Shown: positions 39,872-49,008, numbered from the stretch's first letter. The stretch is 64,000 bases of DNA from Yersinia intermedia (GCF_900635455.1 NZ_LR134116.1:4030001-4094000); one strand, 5' to 3'. Numbers and translations: made by a program. The notes: generated from the letters alone by a model not told the origin.

Positions 39872-40019
39872 TTTCTAAGCTGCCTGTACGGCAGCGAACT
39901 TGGAGTTTGGTCATACGCATTGCGACAGGCATTTCTAAGCTGCCTGCACGGCAGCGAACTGCAGCACGCATAATCGCTTTCATTAATGCCATTTCTAAGC
40001 TGCCTGCACGGCAGCGAAC
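39872..40019 (-). CRISPR. Minimal type I-F CRISPR array: three 28-bp repeats, two 32-bp spacers
   Basis: Repeats at 39872-39899, 39932-39959 and 39992-40019 share TTTCTAAGCTGCCTG at the start and CGGCAGCGAAC at the end. Spacers are exactly 32 bp (39900-39931 and 39960-39991), the type I-F length. Read as crRNA (GTTCGCTGCCG... to ...GCTTAGAAA) the array is on the minus strand, placing the leader at 40020-40147 next to the cas6f remnant. The leftmost, leader-distal repeat differs at one base (TGTACG versus TGCACG), as terminal repeats often do. Confidence 0.95.
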
Positions 40020-40147
40020 GGTAATAAAAATATGCCATCACCCTGTTTATTAAACATAAATCAGGATATTGACTGCGAAACCCTTTTTTCTCACCCTCTC
40101 ATTACACCATTACAAAACAATCAGTTAGCAATAGCCGAAAAAAAGGG

Positions 40148-40449
40148 TTAAAACCAGGGTATGGTGGTACTGTTACTTAGACCATAGGCAGAGAAACTTC
40201 CCAACTGAGCTTGTTCCTGCAATTCGCCATGCTGAATATAAATTCGCATCGTATTGCCGTTCGAAAGGCTACGCAGTTGAATAAAAGACAACCTGAGAGA
40301 TTTCTGTTGGGTGTCGGGTATTTGTTCAAACGCCTGCTGTTCAGTTAGCCACCCTTTAGCAATCGATCTCTGCCGCTTGTTATGGGCGCTTTTTGCCTGT
40401 ACTCGCCTCACCGTTCGGTATTGTACTGCCTCAGAATAGCGGCCTTTAC
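40148..40449 (-). pseudogene. C-terminal fragment of cas6f (csy4)
   Basis: The surviving part reads VRRVQAKS, then LRLSFIQLRSLSNGN and ends in GLSNSTTIPWF, matching the C-terminal RNA-binding half of Cas6f/Csy4 proteins. The N-terminal half with the catalytic His is absent. The fragment is joined directly to truncated cas3 at about 40450, so csy1, csy2, csy3 and the start of csy4 have been deleted. Confidence 0.85.
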
Positions 40450-42240
40450 CCAGACACAACAAATCTCACCATGTGGATTAGGTTCGCCGTTGACGCGGGT
40501 ATAATCCATCCACCCTTGTTGATAGGCTGCAAATAACGCCACAATCAGGGCCGGTGGTAATGTTGCCGACGAGAGTAATACTCGGCTACCCAGCATCCCC
40601 GCCCAGTTGACTAGCCGACATAATGCATTAAGGTCTGCTTGGTCAAAATCATCAGGTTCATCCAACACCAGATCCGACGTTAGCAAGCGCAGCATAGGCG
40701 CAATCTGCTTACCCCCTCGGATACCTTCAGTCGCAGGGATCAAATGGTCGATAGTACTGACGAGGATCGGGGCACTCAGCAATTGCTGTAGTTTTGGACT
40801 TGCCGTCAACCAACGGCTTAAGCGGCCATCTTCCAGACTACCGTCATATTTTACATACATATGCTCGGCAAACAGATCGTCTGCCGACTCGCTGCCTGAC
40901 GCCCGCTGTTCCCGCTGTTGCTCCTGCTCGTTCAATTCCTTGACGGCAGCAGAGCCGATCATAACGGCCAGATCATCATCCTGTAGGTGCAACCTATCGC
41001 GCAGCGCCTCACCGGTCTGCAATGTCAATGTCCGTAAACCTAACGCCACGCTAAAACGACAGCCCAGCGTCTCATCCGCCAAACCATACATAATCCGGGC
41101 ATTGGCAAACGTCTTACCACAGCCGGTAGAAGCCATATTGACGCCAAAAAAACCTTGCTGCCGAGTTTGATCTCTTAACGCGCAAGCGAGATCATATGCC
41201 TTATCCTGCCAACGGAACCGGCTTTCGGTTGCTCGCTTTTTAAAGCCTTTATGCCGGGTTATCGCAGGCAGAGAATCTCTCAGCACAGGTAGGCTACGGG
41301 CCAGCAGGAAAGCATTATGAGCAACACCGATGTTATGTTCATCCAGCCGCTGTTTACATTCGTGGGTGGTACGATCGGTGTTGGCAAAAGCGGTATAGTT
41401 GCGATCTTGCCACTTTTCCGTCACGGCTGCGCTGAATAAAAGTGATCTGCCAACATCAGAACCATACGAGAAAGATGCAACGTAAAGCGTTGTTCAAACC
41501 ACCCTTCCCCGCTGTAGAGCACATTACTTTGTAGGGCACGCCGGGCAATTTCCTGCGTCTTCCTGCACCAGGTTGCGCTCTTGAACGGTGTCCCCTGCGG
41601 AAACTGCCAGTTATGTTCACGTACCGAGCCCGCATAGTCATTCTTAAACTGCGGGGAATTCCAGCCGGGTGAAAAGCATTCACTGAGCCAGTGGTCATGA
41701 TATTTCAGATCCGGTGGATTTTTATATTCCGGCCAGCGGGATGACGCGGGATAAACAGGCAACCGATGATGAGAGACAATCAACCAGGCAACAACTTTCG
41801 CCAACGGCGGCAACGTGGTGAATGGATTCTGTTGCGTGCGGAGGTCATCAGCAATCAAATGAGCCAGCAGCGCGGGCTCATCCTCAGTGCTCACTTCTGC
41901 CAACGCCTGTAGCCACTGCGCATCCTTCCGTTCAGCGACAAAAGCAGTAAATAACCGCAGTGAAACCCATTCATGTCGGCAAGGCTCAAAAGAAGCCCCT
42001 ATTTTCAATAGCTTGTTTTGAAACAAACGGTTAGTTTTGCCGAAATAGTGAAACAGCCCGGCAATTCCCGCTAACAGCGCGATAACCTCCGCATTGTGCC
42101 ATTGATTCTCATCCCGACTACGCAAGATATCGCGCTGCGTGCTGTTCGTCGGTACCGTGCCCTGCTTTTTAAAGAGAATTGTAGTTATCGTGAGATTGGT
42201 CAGCCCGTCGACGGTTTCCCGTGAACCCAGGTGTAACAGC
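40450..42240 (-). pseudogene. Broken type I-F cas3 (cas2-3): frameshifted and truncated
   Basis: Two adjacent frames together cover the HD and helicase parts of type I-F Cas3. The first (41421-42242) includes TNSTQRDILRSRDENQWH and the HD-nuclease motif, which reads LFHYFGK in place of LFHDFGK: the catalytic Asp is lost. A one-base deletion near 41424 splits it from the second frame (40408-41424), which has the helicase motif ASTGCGKT and LVLDEPDDFD and stops after GEICCVW where it runs into cas6f sequence. The N-terminal Cas2 domain is reduced to frameshifted traces (CCYTWVHGK). Confidence 0.88.
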
Positions 42241-42244
42241 ACAG

Positions 42245-42390
42245 CAGAAGGCTATGCCCCAGAAAATGCTCAGCGCTTGTGTGAGCAACGGCGAGCTATG
42301 TCGGCAAAGCTGTCCATAAGTCAGAGTGTAATTGATTTTGTTGAATTTGCACCGGAGTGGAAGTGGAGTCCTGAGCAGATAGGCACATAA
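42245..42390 (+). pseudogene. IS30-family transposase remnant
   Basis: The reading GYAPENAQRLCEQRRA followed by VIDFVEFAPEWKWSPEQI fits the N-terminal/middle region of IS30-type transposases (the KWSPEQI motif). It ends at a stop and no inverted repeats are visible. It adjoins the truncated 5' end of cas2-3 and may mark the insertion that removed it. Confidence 0.45.
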
Positions 42391-42500
42391 ATGAAAAAAC
42401 ACACATTGACCAGTCCACAAAAAATATGATTTGTAACATGCAGTTATGCTTACACACTGACGAAAAGTGGTTTTCCACTGGTTCTTACATTGGACGTAGC

Positions 42501-42532
42501 TTGATTTTATCATCCGTAATGATTATCATTAC
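42501..42532 (+). promoter_or_regulatory. Promoter with overlapping Fur box for the microcin operon
   Basis: GTAATGATTATCATTAC (42516-42532) is a perfect palindrome close to the Fur consensus. TTGATT (42501) and TATCAT (42524) form a -35/-10 pair on 17-bp spacing, so bound Fur would cover the -10. Iron-limited, Fur-controlled expression is known for microcins V and H47. The site lies about 52 bp before the first gene. Confidence 0.75.
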
Positions 42533-42583
42533 CAACTAATTAGTGGTTGTAATTATTATCGTCATGGAATTAGGCGGGCTTAT

Positions 42584-42769
42584 ATGGAATACAACAAAAA
42601 GAATGCAATATATAACGTAGTAAGTCTTTTTATTACTATATTAATCTCATTTTGGTCAAGCGTGTCAATTATTAATAACAAAAATATGTTCGATATTATA
42701 TTAGTGCTGGTGTTTTTTTTCGGGACTAGGGCAATAATTAAATTTGCATGTGACGTAATGAATAAATAA
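42584..42769 (+). CDS. Candidate microcin immunity protein
   Basis: A 61-aa membrane protein with two hydrophobic helices (about residues 10-30 and 37-54) and a short basic C-terminus (FACDVMNK). It is the first gene after the Fur-box promoter and lies 34 bp before the microcin precursor gene. Small two-helix proteins encoded next to class II microcins are typically the self-immunity factors. No sequence match to a named immunity protein is recognised; the role rests on position, size and topology. Confidence 0.65.
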   Translation: MEYNKKNAIYNVVSLFITILISFWSSVSIINNKNMFDIILVLVFFFGTRAIIKFACDVMNK

Positions 42770-42803
42770 TAATTTCAACGTAATATACAAGGAAATGTAA
42801 TTT

Positions 42804-43088
42804 ATGAAAGAGTTAAATTTAAACCAAATCAAAATGGTTTCTGGTGCTGGAGCTCCTGCTACTGTTGCTAATGCTGCGGGTGCAGCTGCTATTGTAGGAG
42901 CTATAGCTGGAATTCCTGGGGGACCAGTAGGTGTTATTGCAGGTGCTGCTGTTGGGGGTTTGGGAGTGGCAATTGGATCTACAGCTCCTTCTGGAAATAG
43001 TTCCTCAGGACAAAGTCCTTCGTTTAACGGAATGTCGCCAAGCATTTACGCTCAATGCTTTATTTCTGGCGGAAAAAATTGCGGGTAA
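42804..43088 (+). CDS. Class II microcin precursor
   Basis: A 94-aa bacteriocin precursor. The leader MKELNLNQIKMVSGA is a double-glycine-type leader of the microcin V/L kind (MccL: MREITLNEMNNVSGA), predicted to be cut after Ala15 by the C39 peptidase of the exporter encoded downstream. The mature 79 residues are Gly/Ala/Val-rich (GAAAIVGAIAGIPGG, VIAGAAVGGLGVAIG), then a Ser/Gly/Pro linker, and end in a short loop with Cys85 and Cys93 that could form a disulfide, the same layout as the C-terminus of microcin V. No modification enzymes are nearby, so class IIa fits best. It has an AAGGA ribosome site. Confidence 0.85.
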   Translation: MKELNLNQIKMVSGAGAPATVANAAGAAAIVGAIAGIPGGPVGVIAGAAVGGLGVAIGSTAPSGNSSSGQSPSFNGMSPSIYAQCFISGGKNCG

Positions 43089-43098
43089 ATATCATAAG

Positions 43099-43120
43099 CG
43101 TAGCCTGGCAACAGGCTACG
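43099..43120 (+). terminator. Hairpin between the microcin gene and the export genes
   Basis: A perfect nine-bp stem CGTAGCCTG/CAGGCTACG with a GCAA tetraloop, ten bases after the microcin stop. No T-run follows, so it may stabilise the microcin mRNA or act as a partial terminator separating it from the exporter genes. Confidence 0.55.
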
Positions 43121-43306
43121 CTACTATATATAATAGCGTTTATTGGTTTAATACTATTAAGCTAAAAAATTAGCTTTCAGTAGGGTTATTAACTCTAATT
43201 TCCCTCCGTATTTAAATAATAAAAATTTACAATAAATTATCGCGACTATAATCTCATTGAACATTATCAATAAATCGGCATCATTTATGTGACTACGGTT
43301 ATCGAT

Positions 43307-43342
43307 AGGATTTATCACAAACGATTATTTCTGATAAATCCT
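43307..43342. promoter_or_regulatory. Inverted repeat upstream of the microcin export genes
   Basis: Perfect 11-bp arms AGGATTTATCA (43307) and TGATAAATCCT (43332) around a 14-base centre, in the 315-bp gap before the cvaA-like gene. It could be an operator or an RNA hairpin; the gap also has room for a separate promoter. Confidence 0.5.
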
Positions 43343-43435
43343 CCTTAATTTTCAGGATTCGAATACCAATGGTCAGAAAACTTATGCTAATACGTAGATA
43401 TGGCTACCCGTGAGTTAACGCGACGGAGGTGTCTG

Positions 43436-44710
43436 TTGTTTCGCCAGGAAGCGATCGAAAATCAGAAAATGAAGTGGCGCGGTCGAGCAATCTTGCTCCC
43501 CGGCATCCCGGTCTGGTTGGTAGGGGGGTTCTGTACCTTCTTCTTTGTTGCCTTTCTGGCGTTCATCATTGCTGGCACCTACACCCGGCGAGTTAATGTC
43601 GGTGGCGAGATAACCACTTATCCAAGGGCCGTGAGTGTGTATTCCGGCGTGCAGGGTTTTGTGGTGAGGAAATTTGTCACGGAAGGATATATCGTCAAAA
43701 AAGGCGATCCTGTTTACCTGATTGACATCAGTAAAAGTACCCGCAGCGGTGTTGTCAGCGATAATCAGCGTCAAGGTATTGAGCATCAACTTGAACGCAT
43801 CGGTAATATTATTTCACGTATTGAGATCAGTAAAAAAACGACACTGAATTCGCTGGAAAAACAAAAAATACAGTATACCGCTGCCTTTAAGCGCTCTTCA
43901 GCGATTATCAATAAAGCAGAGCAGGGAATAAAGATAATGAAGGATAATATGGATAATTATCGTCGCTATCAAATAAAAGGATTAATCAACAAAGATCAAC
44001 TGACCAATCAGGTTGCGCTGTATTATCAACAGCAAAATAATTTATTAAGCCTGAGCGGGCAGAATGAACAGAATTCATTACAGATAATCAATCTTGAGAG
44101 CCAAATTCAAACTCAGTCGGCGGAATTTGATAACCGTATTTATCAAATGGAACTTCAGCGCTATACGTTACAAAACGAGCTCGTCAATACGGATGCGGGT
44201 GGCGAAATCATTGTGCGCGCATTGTCGGACGGACAAATAGACTCGTTGAGCGTTACGGTGGGCCAGATGGTCAATGTTGGCGACAGCTTGCTGCAAATCA
44301 TTCCTGAGTTGATAAGTCACTACTCTCTGGTTATCTGGGTACCCAATGATGCTATTCCCTATATAACAATCGGGGATAAGGTTAATGTCCGCTATGAAGC
44401 ATTTCCGGCAGAAAAGTTTGGACAATTTGCCGGTACTGTTGAGGTGATATCGAAAACGCCGGCATCACCGCAGGAAATGATGACTTATCAGGGCGCACCG
44501 AAAAATACGCAAGCAGCCTCTATCCCTTATTACAAGATTATCGTCAGACCCGAGCAACAAACAGTTTTTTACGATGGGAAACGATTAAGCCTTGAGAATG
44601 GCATGAAAGCACAGAGCACACTTTTTCTCGAAAAAAGAAAAATTTATGAATGGATGCTTTCACCATTTTATGACATGAAGCACAGTGCGATGGGGTTGGT
44701 TAATGAATAA
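43436..44710 (+). CDS. Microcin secretion adaptor (HlyD family, CvaA/MchE-like)
   Basis: Membrane-fusion protein that connects the peptidase-ABC exporter to TolC for one-step secretion of the microcin. It is 424 aa from a TTG start: one TM helix (about residues 20-44), a long coiled-coil hairpin (around residues 120-245), a lipoyl region ([19 protein letters not shown]) and a beta-barrel. TTG is chosen because GGAGG lies six bases upstream and the resulting N-terminus [13 protein letters not shown] aligns with CvaA-type proteins; an ATG at 43400 would add 12 residues without a ribosome site. It is close in sequence to MchE/CvaA throughout. Its stop overlaps the next start. Confidence 0.93.
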   Translation: MFRQEAIENQKMKWRGRAILLPGIPVWLVGGFCTFFFVAFLAFIIAGTYTRRVNVGGEITTYPRAVSVYSGVQGFVVRKFVTEGYIVKKGDPVYLIDISKSTRSGVVSDNQRQGIEHQLERIGNIISRIEISKKTTLNSLEKQKIQYTAAFKRSSAIINKAEQGIKIMKDNMDNYRRYQIKGLINKDQLTNQVALYYQQQNNLLSLSGQNEQNSLQIINLESQIQTQSAEFDNRIYQMELQRYTLQNELVNTDAGGEIIVRALSDGQIDSLSVTVGQMVNVGDSLLQIIPELISHYSLVIWVPNDAIPYITIGDKVNVRYEAFPAEKFGQFAGTVEVISKTPASPQEMMTYQGAPKNTQAASIPYYKIIVRPEQQTVFYDGKRLSLENGMKAQSTLFLEKRKIYEWMLSPFYDMKHSAMGLVNE

Positions 44711-46799
44711 GACCTCGTTTAACGCCATGATCCAGAAAGTAGACCTTGGTTTTCGTCATTCTGTTCCGGTGGTGCATCAGACGGAATCCTCGGAATGTGG
44801 GTTGGCCTGTCTGGCGATGATATGTGGGCACTATGGAAAGAATATCGATCTGATCTCCCTGCGACAACAATTTAACCTTTCTGCACGTGGTGCCACACTG
44901 GCCGGAATTAACGGCATAGCAGGACAGCTGGGCATGACGACACGGGCGTTGTCGCTGGATCTGGGAGAGATGGGCTCACTGAAAAAACCGTGCATACTTC
45001 ACTGGAATTTTAACCATTTTGTCGTACTGGTGAGTGTGCGGCGACAACGTTTTGTGATCCACGATCCCGCCAGAGGGCGTCGGACAGTAGGGCTGGCCGA
45101 GATGTCTCAATACTTTACCGGTGTGGCGCTTGAGATCTGGCCGGGGAGTGAATTTACCGCGGAAACCGTGCGTAATCGTATCCGTCTGGGCAGACTTATT
45201 CGCAGTGTGCAGGGGATCAAAGGGGCACTGATAAAAATCTTCAGTTTGTCCCTGGTGATAGAGTCCATCAATCTGGTTATGCCGGTCGCCACTCAACTGG
45301 TTATGGACCATACCATCCCAGCCGGAGATCGTGGTCTGCTCACCCTTATCTGTGTCGGGTTACTGTTTTTTATTCTGCTACGGGCAGCCGTCAGCATGGT
45401 GCGTGCCTGGTCGTCACTGGTGATGGCAACACTGATAAACGTGCAGTGGAAAATCGGGCTATTTTCCCATCTTATACATTTGCCACTGGGCTATTTTGAA
45501 CGGCGCAAGTTAGGTGATATTCAGTCTCGTTTTGGCTCGCTTGATGCTCTGCAGGCCACGTTCACGACCAGTGTCGTCGGGGCTATGATGGACGGTATCA
45601 TGGTTATCGGTGTGCTGGTGATGATGGTGCTGTATGGCGGCTATCTGACCTGGATTGTACTGGGTTTTACTGTGGTGTATGTGCTTATCCGTCTTCTGAC
45701 CTATGGTTACTATCGACAGCTATCAGAAGAGTCCTTGATCAGAAGTGCACGCGCCAGCTCCTATTTTATGGAGACCCTGTACGGAATAGCGACGGTTAAA
45801 ATGCAGGGCATGACTGAGCGGCGTAGTGCTCACTGGCTTAATCTGGAGATTGATACCATCAACACCGGTATCAAAGTGACTAAAATGGATTTGTTTTTTG
45901 GGGGAATAAACACGTTTATAGCCGCCTGCGATCAGGCTGTCATTCTGTGGCTGGGAGCCAGTCTAGTGATCGATAATCAAATGACTCTCGGGATGTTTGT
46001 GGCATTTGGGGCATTCAGAGGACAATTCTCTGACCGTGTATCCTCGCTGACCAGTTTCTTACTCCAATTGCGGATGATGAGCCTGCACAATGAACGTATC
46101 GCCGATATTGCCCTGAACGAGACAGATAACCAAAAACCCGACAGGTCCTATGTGGCAGAAATGCAGCCGTTTTCACTGGAAGCACGTGATTTGACCTACC
46201 GTTATGACAGTCAGTCTCCCCCTGTCTTCAGCGACCTGAACATCACGGTCATGCCGGGCGAAAGTGTGGCTATCATGGGGCCTTCGGGTGCGGGGAAAAC
46301 AACTCTGATGAAGGTGCTTTGTGGTTTGTTTGAGGCGGGTTCAGGCAAGGTGATGGTCGATGGTACTGATATCCAGCAACTGGGGATAAACAATTATCAC
46401 AAGATGATTGCCTGTGTCATGCAGGATGACAAGTTGTTTTCCGGCTCTATACGGGAAAATATTGGTGGGTTTGCAGACGATATTGATGAGTTATGGATGA
46501 TTGAATGTACCAGAGCAAGTTACATCCACAATACCATCATGAAAATGCCAATGGGTTATGAAACGCTGATTGGGGAATTAGGTGAAGGGCTTTCAGGTGG
46601 ACAGAAACAACGGATCTTTATCGCAAGAGCGCTGTACCGTAAACCGGGTATTCTATTTATGGATGAGGCGACAAGCCACCTTGATAAAGAGAGTGAGGAG
46701 TTTGTCAATCAGGCGATAAAAAAGATGAATATTACACGGATTATCATTGCCCACAGGGCTTCGACGATTAAATCGGCGGACAGGGTCATAACAATATGA
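44703..46799 (+). CDS. Microcin peptidase-containing ABC exporter (CvaB/MchF-like)
   Basis: Inner-membrane exporter that removes the double-glycine leader and pumps the microcin out. It is 698 aa, the length of CvaB. The N-terminal C39 peptidase has Cys32 (SSECGLAC), His105 (NFNHFVV) and Asp121 (IHDPARG), the same positions as the catalytic triad of CvaB, which supports this ATG over one six codons earlier. A six-helix ABC membrane domain follows, then an ATPase domain with [17 protein letters not shown] and [11 protein letters not shown]. It overlaps the adaptor gene by eight bases. All motifs are intact. Confidence 0.95.
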   Translation: MNKTSFNAMIQKVDLGFRHSVPVVHQTESSECGLACLAMICGHYGKNIDLISLRQQFNLSARGATLAGINGIAGQLGMTTRALSLDLGEMGSLKKPCILHWNFNHFVVLVSVRRQRFVIHDPARGRRTVGLAEMSQYFTGVALEIWPGSEFTAETVRNRIRLGRLIRSVQGIKGALIKIFSLSLVIESINLVMPVATQLVMDHTIPAGDRGLLTLICVGLLFFILLRAAVSMVRAWSSLVMATLINVQWKIGLFSHLIHLPLGYFERRKLGDIQSRFGSLDALQATFTTSVVGAMMDGIMVIGVLVMMVLYGGYLTWIVLGFTVVYVLIRLLTYGYYRQLSEESLIRSARASSYFMETLYGIATVKMQGMTERRSAHWLNLEIDTINTGIKVTKMDLFFGGINTFIAACDQAVILWLGASLVIDNQMTLGMFVAFGAFRGQFSDRVSSLTSFLLQLRMMSLHNERIADIALNETDNQKPDRSYVAEMQPFSLEARDLTYRYDSQSPPVFSDLNITVMPGESVAIMGPSGAGKTTLMKVLCGLFEAGSGKVMVDGTDIQQLGINNYHKMIACVMQDDKLFSGSIRENIGGFADDIDELWMIECTRASYIHNTIMKMPMGYETLIGELGEGLSGGQKQRIFIARALYRKPGILFMDEATSHLDKESEEFVNQAIKKMNITRIIIAHRASTIKSADRVITI

Positions 46800-47092
46800 G
46801 TTTTTCCTATCCGACGACAGGACTATGATATTTATCAACAGAAATTGACCTGGATGGGATCCGCTTGGAAAACGGCCTCCTAGATGCCATGATTGGCGGG
46901 CCTATGCTTTAGTCCGGTAGTGAAATGACAGTCATTACAAAATTTCCGGCCTACAACCCCTACCAGGCATTTTTAGTACAAAATACTGTTTTGTTGTCTC
47001 AAATAGTACGGTTCATATACTTGAATCAGCGATAACATCCTGTACAAAAAAGACATCTAGCCATTTTGATGACTAGATGCCTTTAACGTTAG

Positions 47093-47248
47093 TTACCCTG
47101 TTTTATCAAGCCAATCCGAAATTATCGCCCTACTAGCAAGCCCATCTACATAATCCCCATGCCACTGCAACACCTCCCTACACTGCTCTAGATACTGCGC
47201 ATGGTTGTACGTGCCACGAATGGTGTTCTTAGACACCCATCTGGCCGG
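47093..47248 (-). pseudogene. C-terminal remnant of a P4-type integrase
   Basis: Reading NTIRGTYNHAQYLEQCREVLQWHGDYVDGL then a stop matches the C-terminal tail of P4-family tyrosine recombinases (RxxYNRAxYLxxRRxMMQWWADY). An in-frame stop cuts it off upstream. The missing N-terminus points toward the right attachment-like repeat, the normal orientation for an island integrase. Confidence 0.65.
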
Positions 47249-47631
47249 ACGCTAACCAGAAAACAGGCAAATTACGTTTTATTGCTACCTGAATGAGCTG
47301 AACTACCGGTAACTTAGGAAATGAGATCATACCCTCACCACTTAGTAGCGAAGCGCTTTCGCTCAAAGAGCGATGATCAAATTCTTCATACTCAAGTAAG
47401 GTCTAATACCAAGCCGCTACCAAGTGCGCTGACCTTTTCTTTGCTTCGTGAAGCTGATTGGTGCCTGTTGAAGTGTGAATCTCACACTGCCCTGCATATC
47501 GACGAAAACGTTGAGGAACGGTAATGCACACGACATAAATGCCGCGGCTTCGACGATAGAGGTTTTACGCTGGGACATCACTCGTATACCCTTTTGTAGG
47601 AGGGCTACGCGATATTGAAGTTCAAAAACAA

Positions 47632-47656
47632 AAAATCCTTACAAAATAAGGATTTT
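47632..47656. terminator. Bidirectional hairpin beside the right island-edge repeat
   Basis: A perfect 10-bp stem AAAATCCTTA/TAAGGATTTT with loop CAAAA and T-rich/A-rich flanks. Confidence 0.55.
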
Positions 47657-47667
47657 ATTGATTTCAG

Positions 47668-47780
47668 TGCGAAGGCCGGACTCGCTAATATCATACAAAC
47701 TACTGATATCAATATTATTTATTTTTAACACTAAGAGCTTGTACCCGCACTTGTACCCACAAACAAAAATCCGTACAAAA
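47668..47780. repeat. Right island-edge direct repeat with tRNA-Leu 3'-end-like core
   Basis: TGCGAAGGCCGGACTCG (47668-47684) is, on the opposite strand, the T-arm/acceptor end of a leuX-type tRNA-Leu (CGAGTCCGGCCTTCGGCA) with one base missing. The adjoining AT-rich DNA and CCACAAACAAAAATCCGTAC match the left repeat at 37484-37584 in the same orientation. Confidence 0.65.
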
Positions 47781-47960
47781 ATCAGACACTGCCAGCGGGT
47801 ACAAAGCCATATCAGTACAACATCAATATGGCTATCAAAGCAAGGTTTAGGCAGGCCAAAAAGCTTGTCGAAAGTCTCAGGGCGTGAAGCGGACTTTACT
47901 TACGTCCACTTTCACAAATAAGCAAAACAAATGCTTAATTTTGAAGCAATACGATCATCT

Positions 47961-48758
47961 TTATTTACTGAGATCAATTTTACAAATGCTACCCAATTCT
48001 AAATCTTTTTTAACCATTAGCATCAAATCCGGAATGGCATTTATTGATTGTTGTATATAATTCCTTCCATCATTTACATCCCCTTTTGCACATAATATTT
48101 TCGCTGCATTAATGGCCATATATTTTCTTACTTTATCATTATCACTGCCAATCCTAAGCGCAATAGAAATACTATTCATTGCATCAGTATAATTTCCTGC
48201 TCTAAATTGTGCATAAGATTTTTGATTCCACAAAGAAGCATCTACGGGTGTCATTTGAGTTGCCTGTGAGAATGACTCTGCTGCCTCCAGAAATTTTTTA
48301 TTTTGCAAATACTCGAACCCAAGACTCTTGTAATGCTCGATGCTGTAAGTCGGCTTATCTTGATTATCTATTGATTGATTATTATTTTTTGATAAGCAGT
48401 TTTCTTGAACCTTTGCAATCATGATATTTTTCTTTTCTGATGAAGAATAGTAAGCATCAGCATAAGATTTTATTTTTCCAATTGATAACCCCCCATCTTT
48501 TTGGCATTCTTCATAGCTTGTTCTTAAAAAATCAATATCAAGCTTTTGCGAGTTCAAACCTTGCTCTGCACTCTTTATGAATAGCTCTTTATTTTGAATA
48601 GAGAGAATACTTTGCGCATTTTGTCTGTCGAAAGCAAGTTTTTCATCGTTTTGATTTTTTGTTATCCAAATATTTGCTATTCCCATTGGAAGAGTTGCAA
48701 TAAAAACCATTATTAATTCAGTTATCTTGATCTTGTTTTCAGTGTTCAATGTCGACAT
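47961..48758 (-). CDS. TPR-containing membrane-anchored protein of unknown function
   Basis: A 265-aa protein with one N-terminal TM helix (IMVFIATLPMGIANIWI), a charged helical region and C-terminal tetratricopeptide repeats (YKSLGFEYLQNKKFLEAAESFSQA and the following unit). The DNA is more AT-rich than the neighbouring island genes. A membrane-tethered scaffold is plausible; no partner is evident. Confidence 0.65.
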   Translation of the reverse strand: MSTLNTENKIKITELIMVFIATLPMGIANIWITKNQNDEKLAFDRQNAQSILSIQNKELFIKSAEQGLNSQKLDIDFLRTSYEECQKDGGLSIGKIKSYADAYYSSSEKKNIMIAKVQENCLSKNNNQSIDNQDKPTYSIEHYKSLGFEYLQNKKFLEAAESFSQATQMTPVDASLWNQKSYAQFRAGNYTDAMNSISIALRIGSDNDKVRKYMAINAAKILCAKGDVNDGRNYIQQSINAIPDLMLMVKKDLELGSICKIDLSK

Positions 48759-49008
48759 TTATTTATCATCCAAGTCTAAATTTTAATTAGAATTGTTATC
48801 GGCAATAAAGTAATTTTCTTTATTTATAAATCCATTGATAGTGGTATGTATATATATTTAGGTGGCAAGTATAATGTCCGCTACTGGCACGAAACGGATA
48901 AATTAACTGGACTGGGGTCCACTGTGAGCGTGAAGCAGACGTTCACTCTTATTTTGAAAACGCATCATAATATTTTTAACACAGGTGTTTGTTATTCAAC
49001 GGAGGAGA

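Larger units (their letters stand above)
46800..47960. other. Non-coding right flank of the microcin block
   Basis: About 1.15 kb with only remnants: an integrase C-terminus (47093-47248), a hairpin (47632-47656) and the right island-edge repeat (47668-47780), each listed separately. A 67-codon frame at 47321-47524 on the plus strand (ADWCLLKCESHTALHID) resembles phage-like debris but I cannot name it. Confidence 0.5.

Noticed and set aside
39872..40450. Functional CRISPR-Cas interference
   Set aside because: csy1-csy3 are missing, cas6f is truncated and cas3 is frameshifted with its catalytic Asp lost.
42804..43088. Class IIb (siderophore-conjugated) microcin
   Set aside because: No glucosyltransferase or esterase-type modification genes, and the C-terminus is a two-Cys loop, not the Ser-rich linkage site of MccH47/M.
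47668..47690. Intact tRNA-Leu gene
   Set aside because: Only the 3'-end sequence is matched; no anticodon or D arm precedes it on the appropriate strand.
37484..47780. Block as a currently mobile island
   Set aside because: The integrase is reduced to its tail and the left attachment-like repeat is degraded; mobility by its own means is unlikely.
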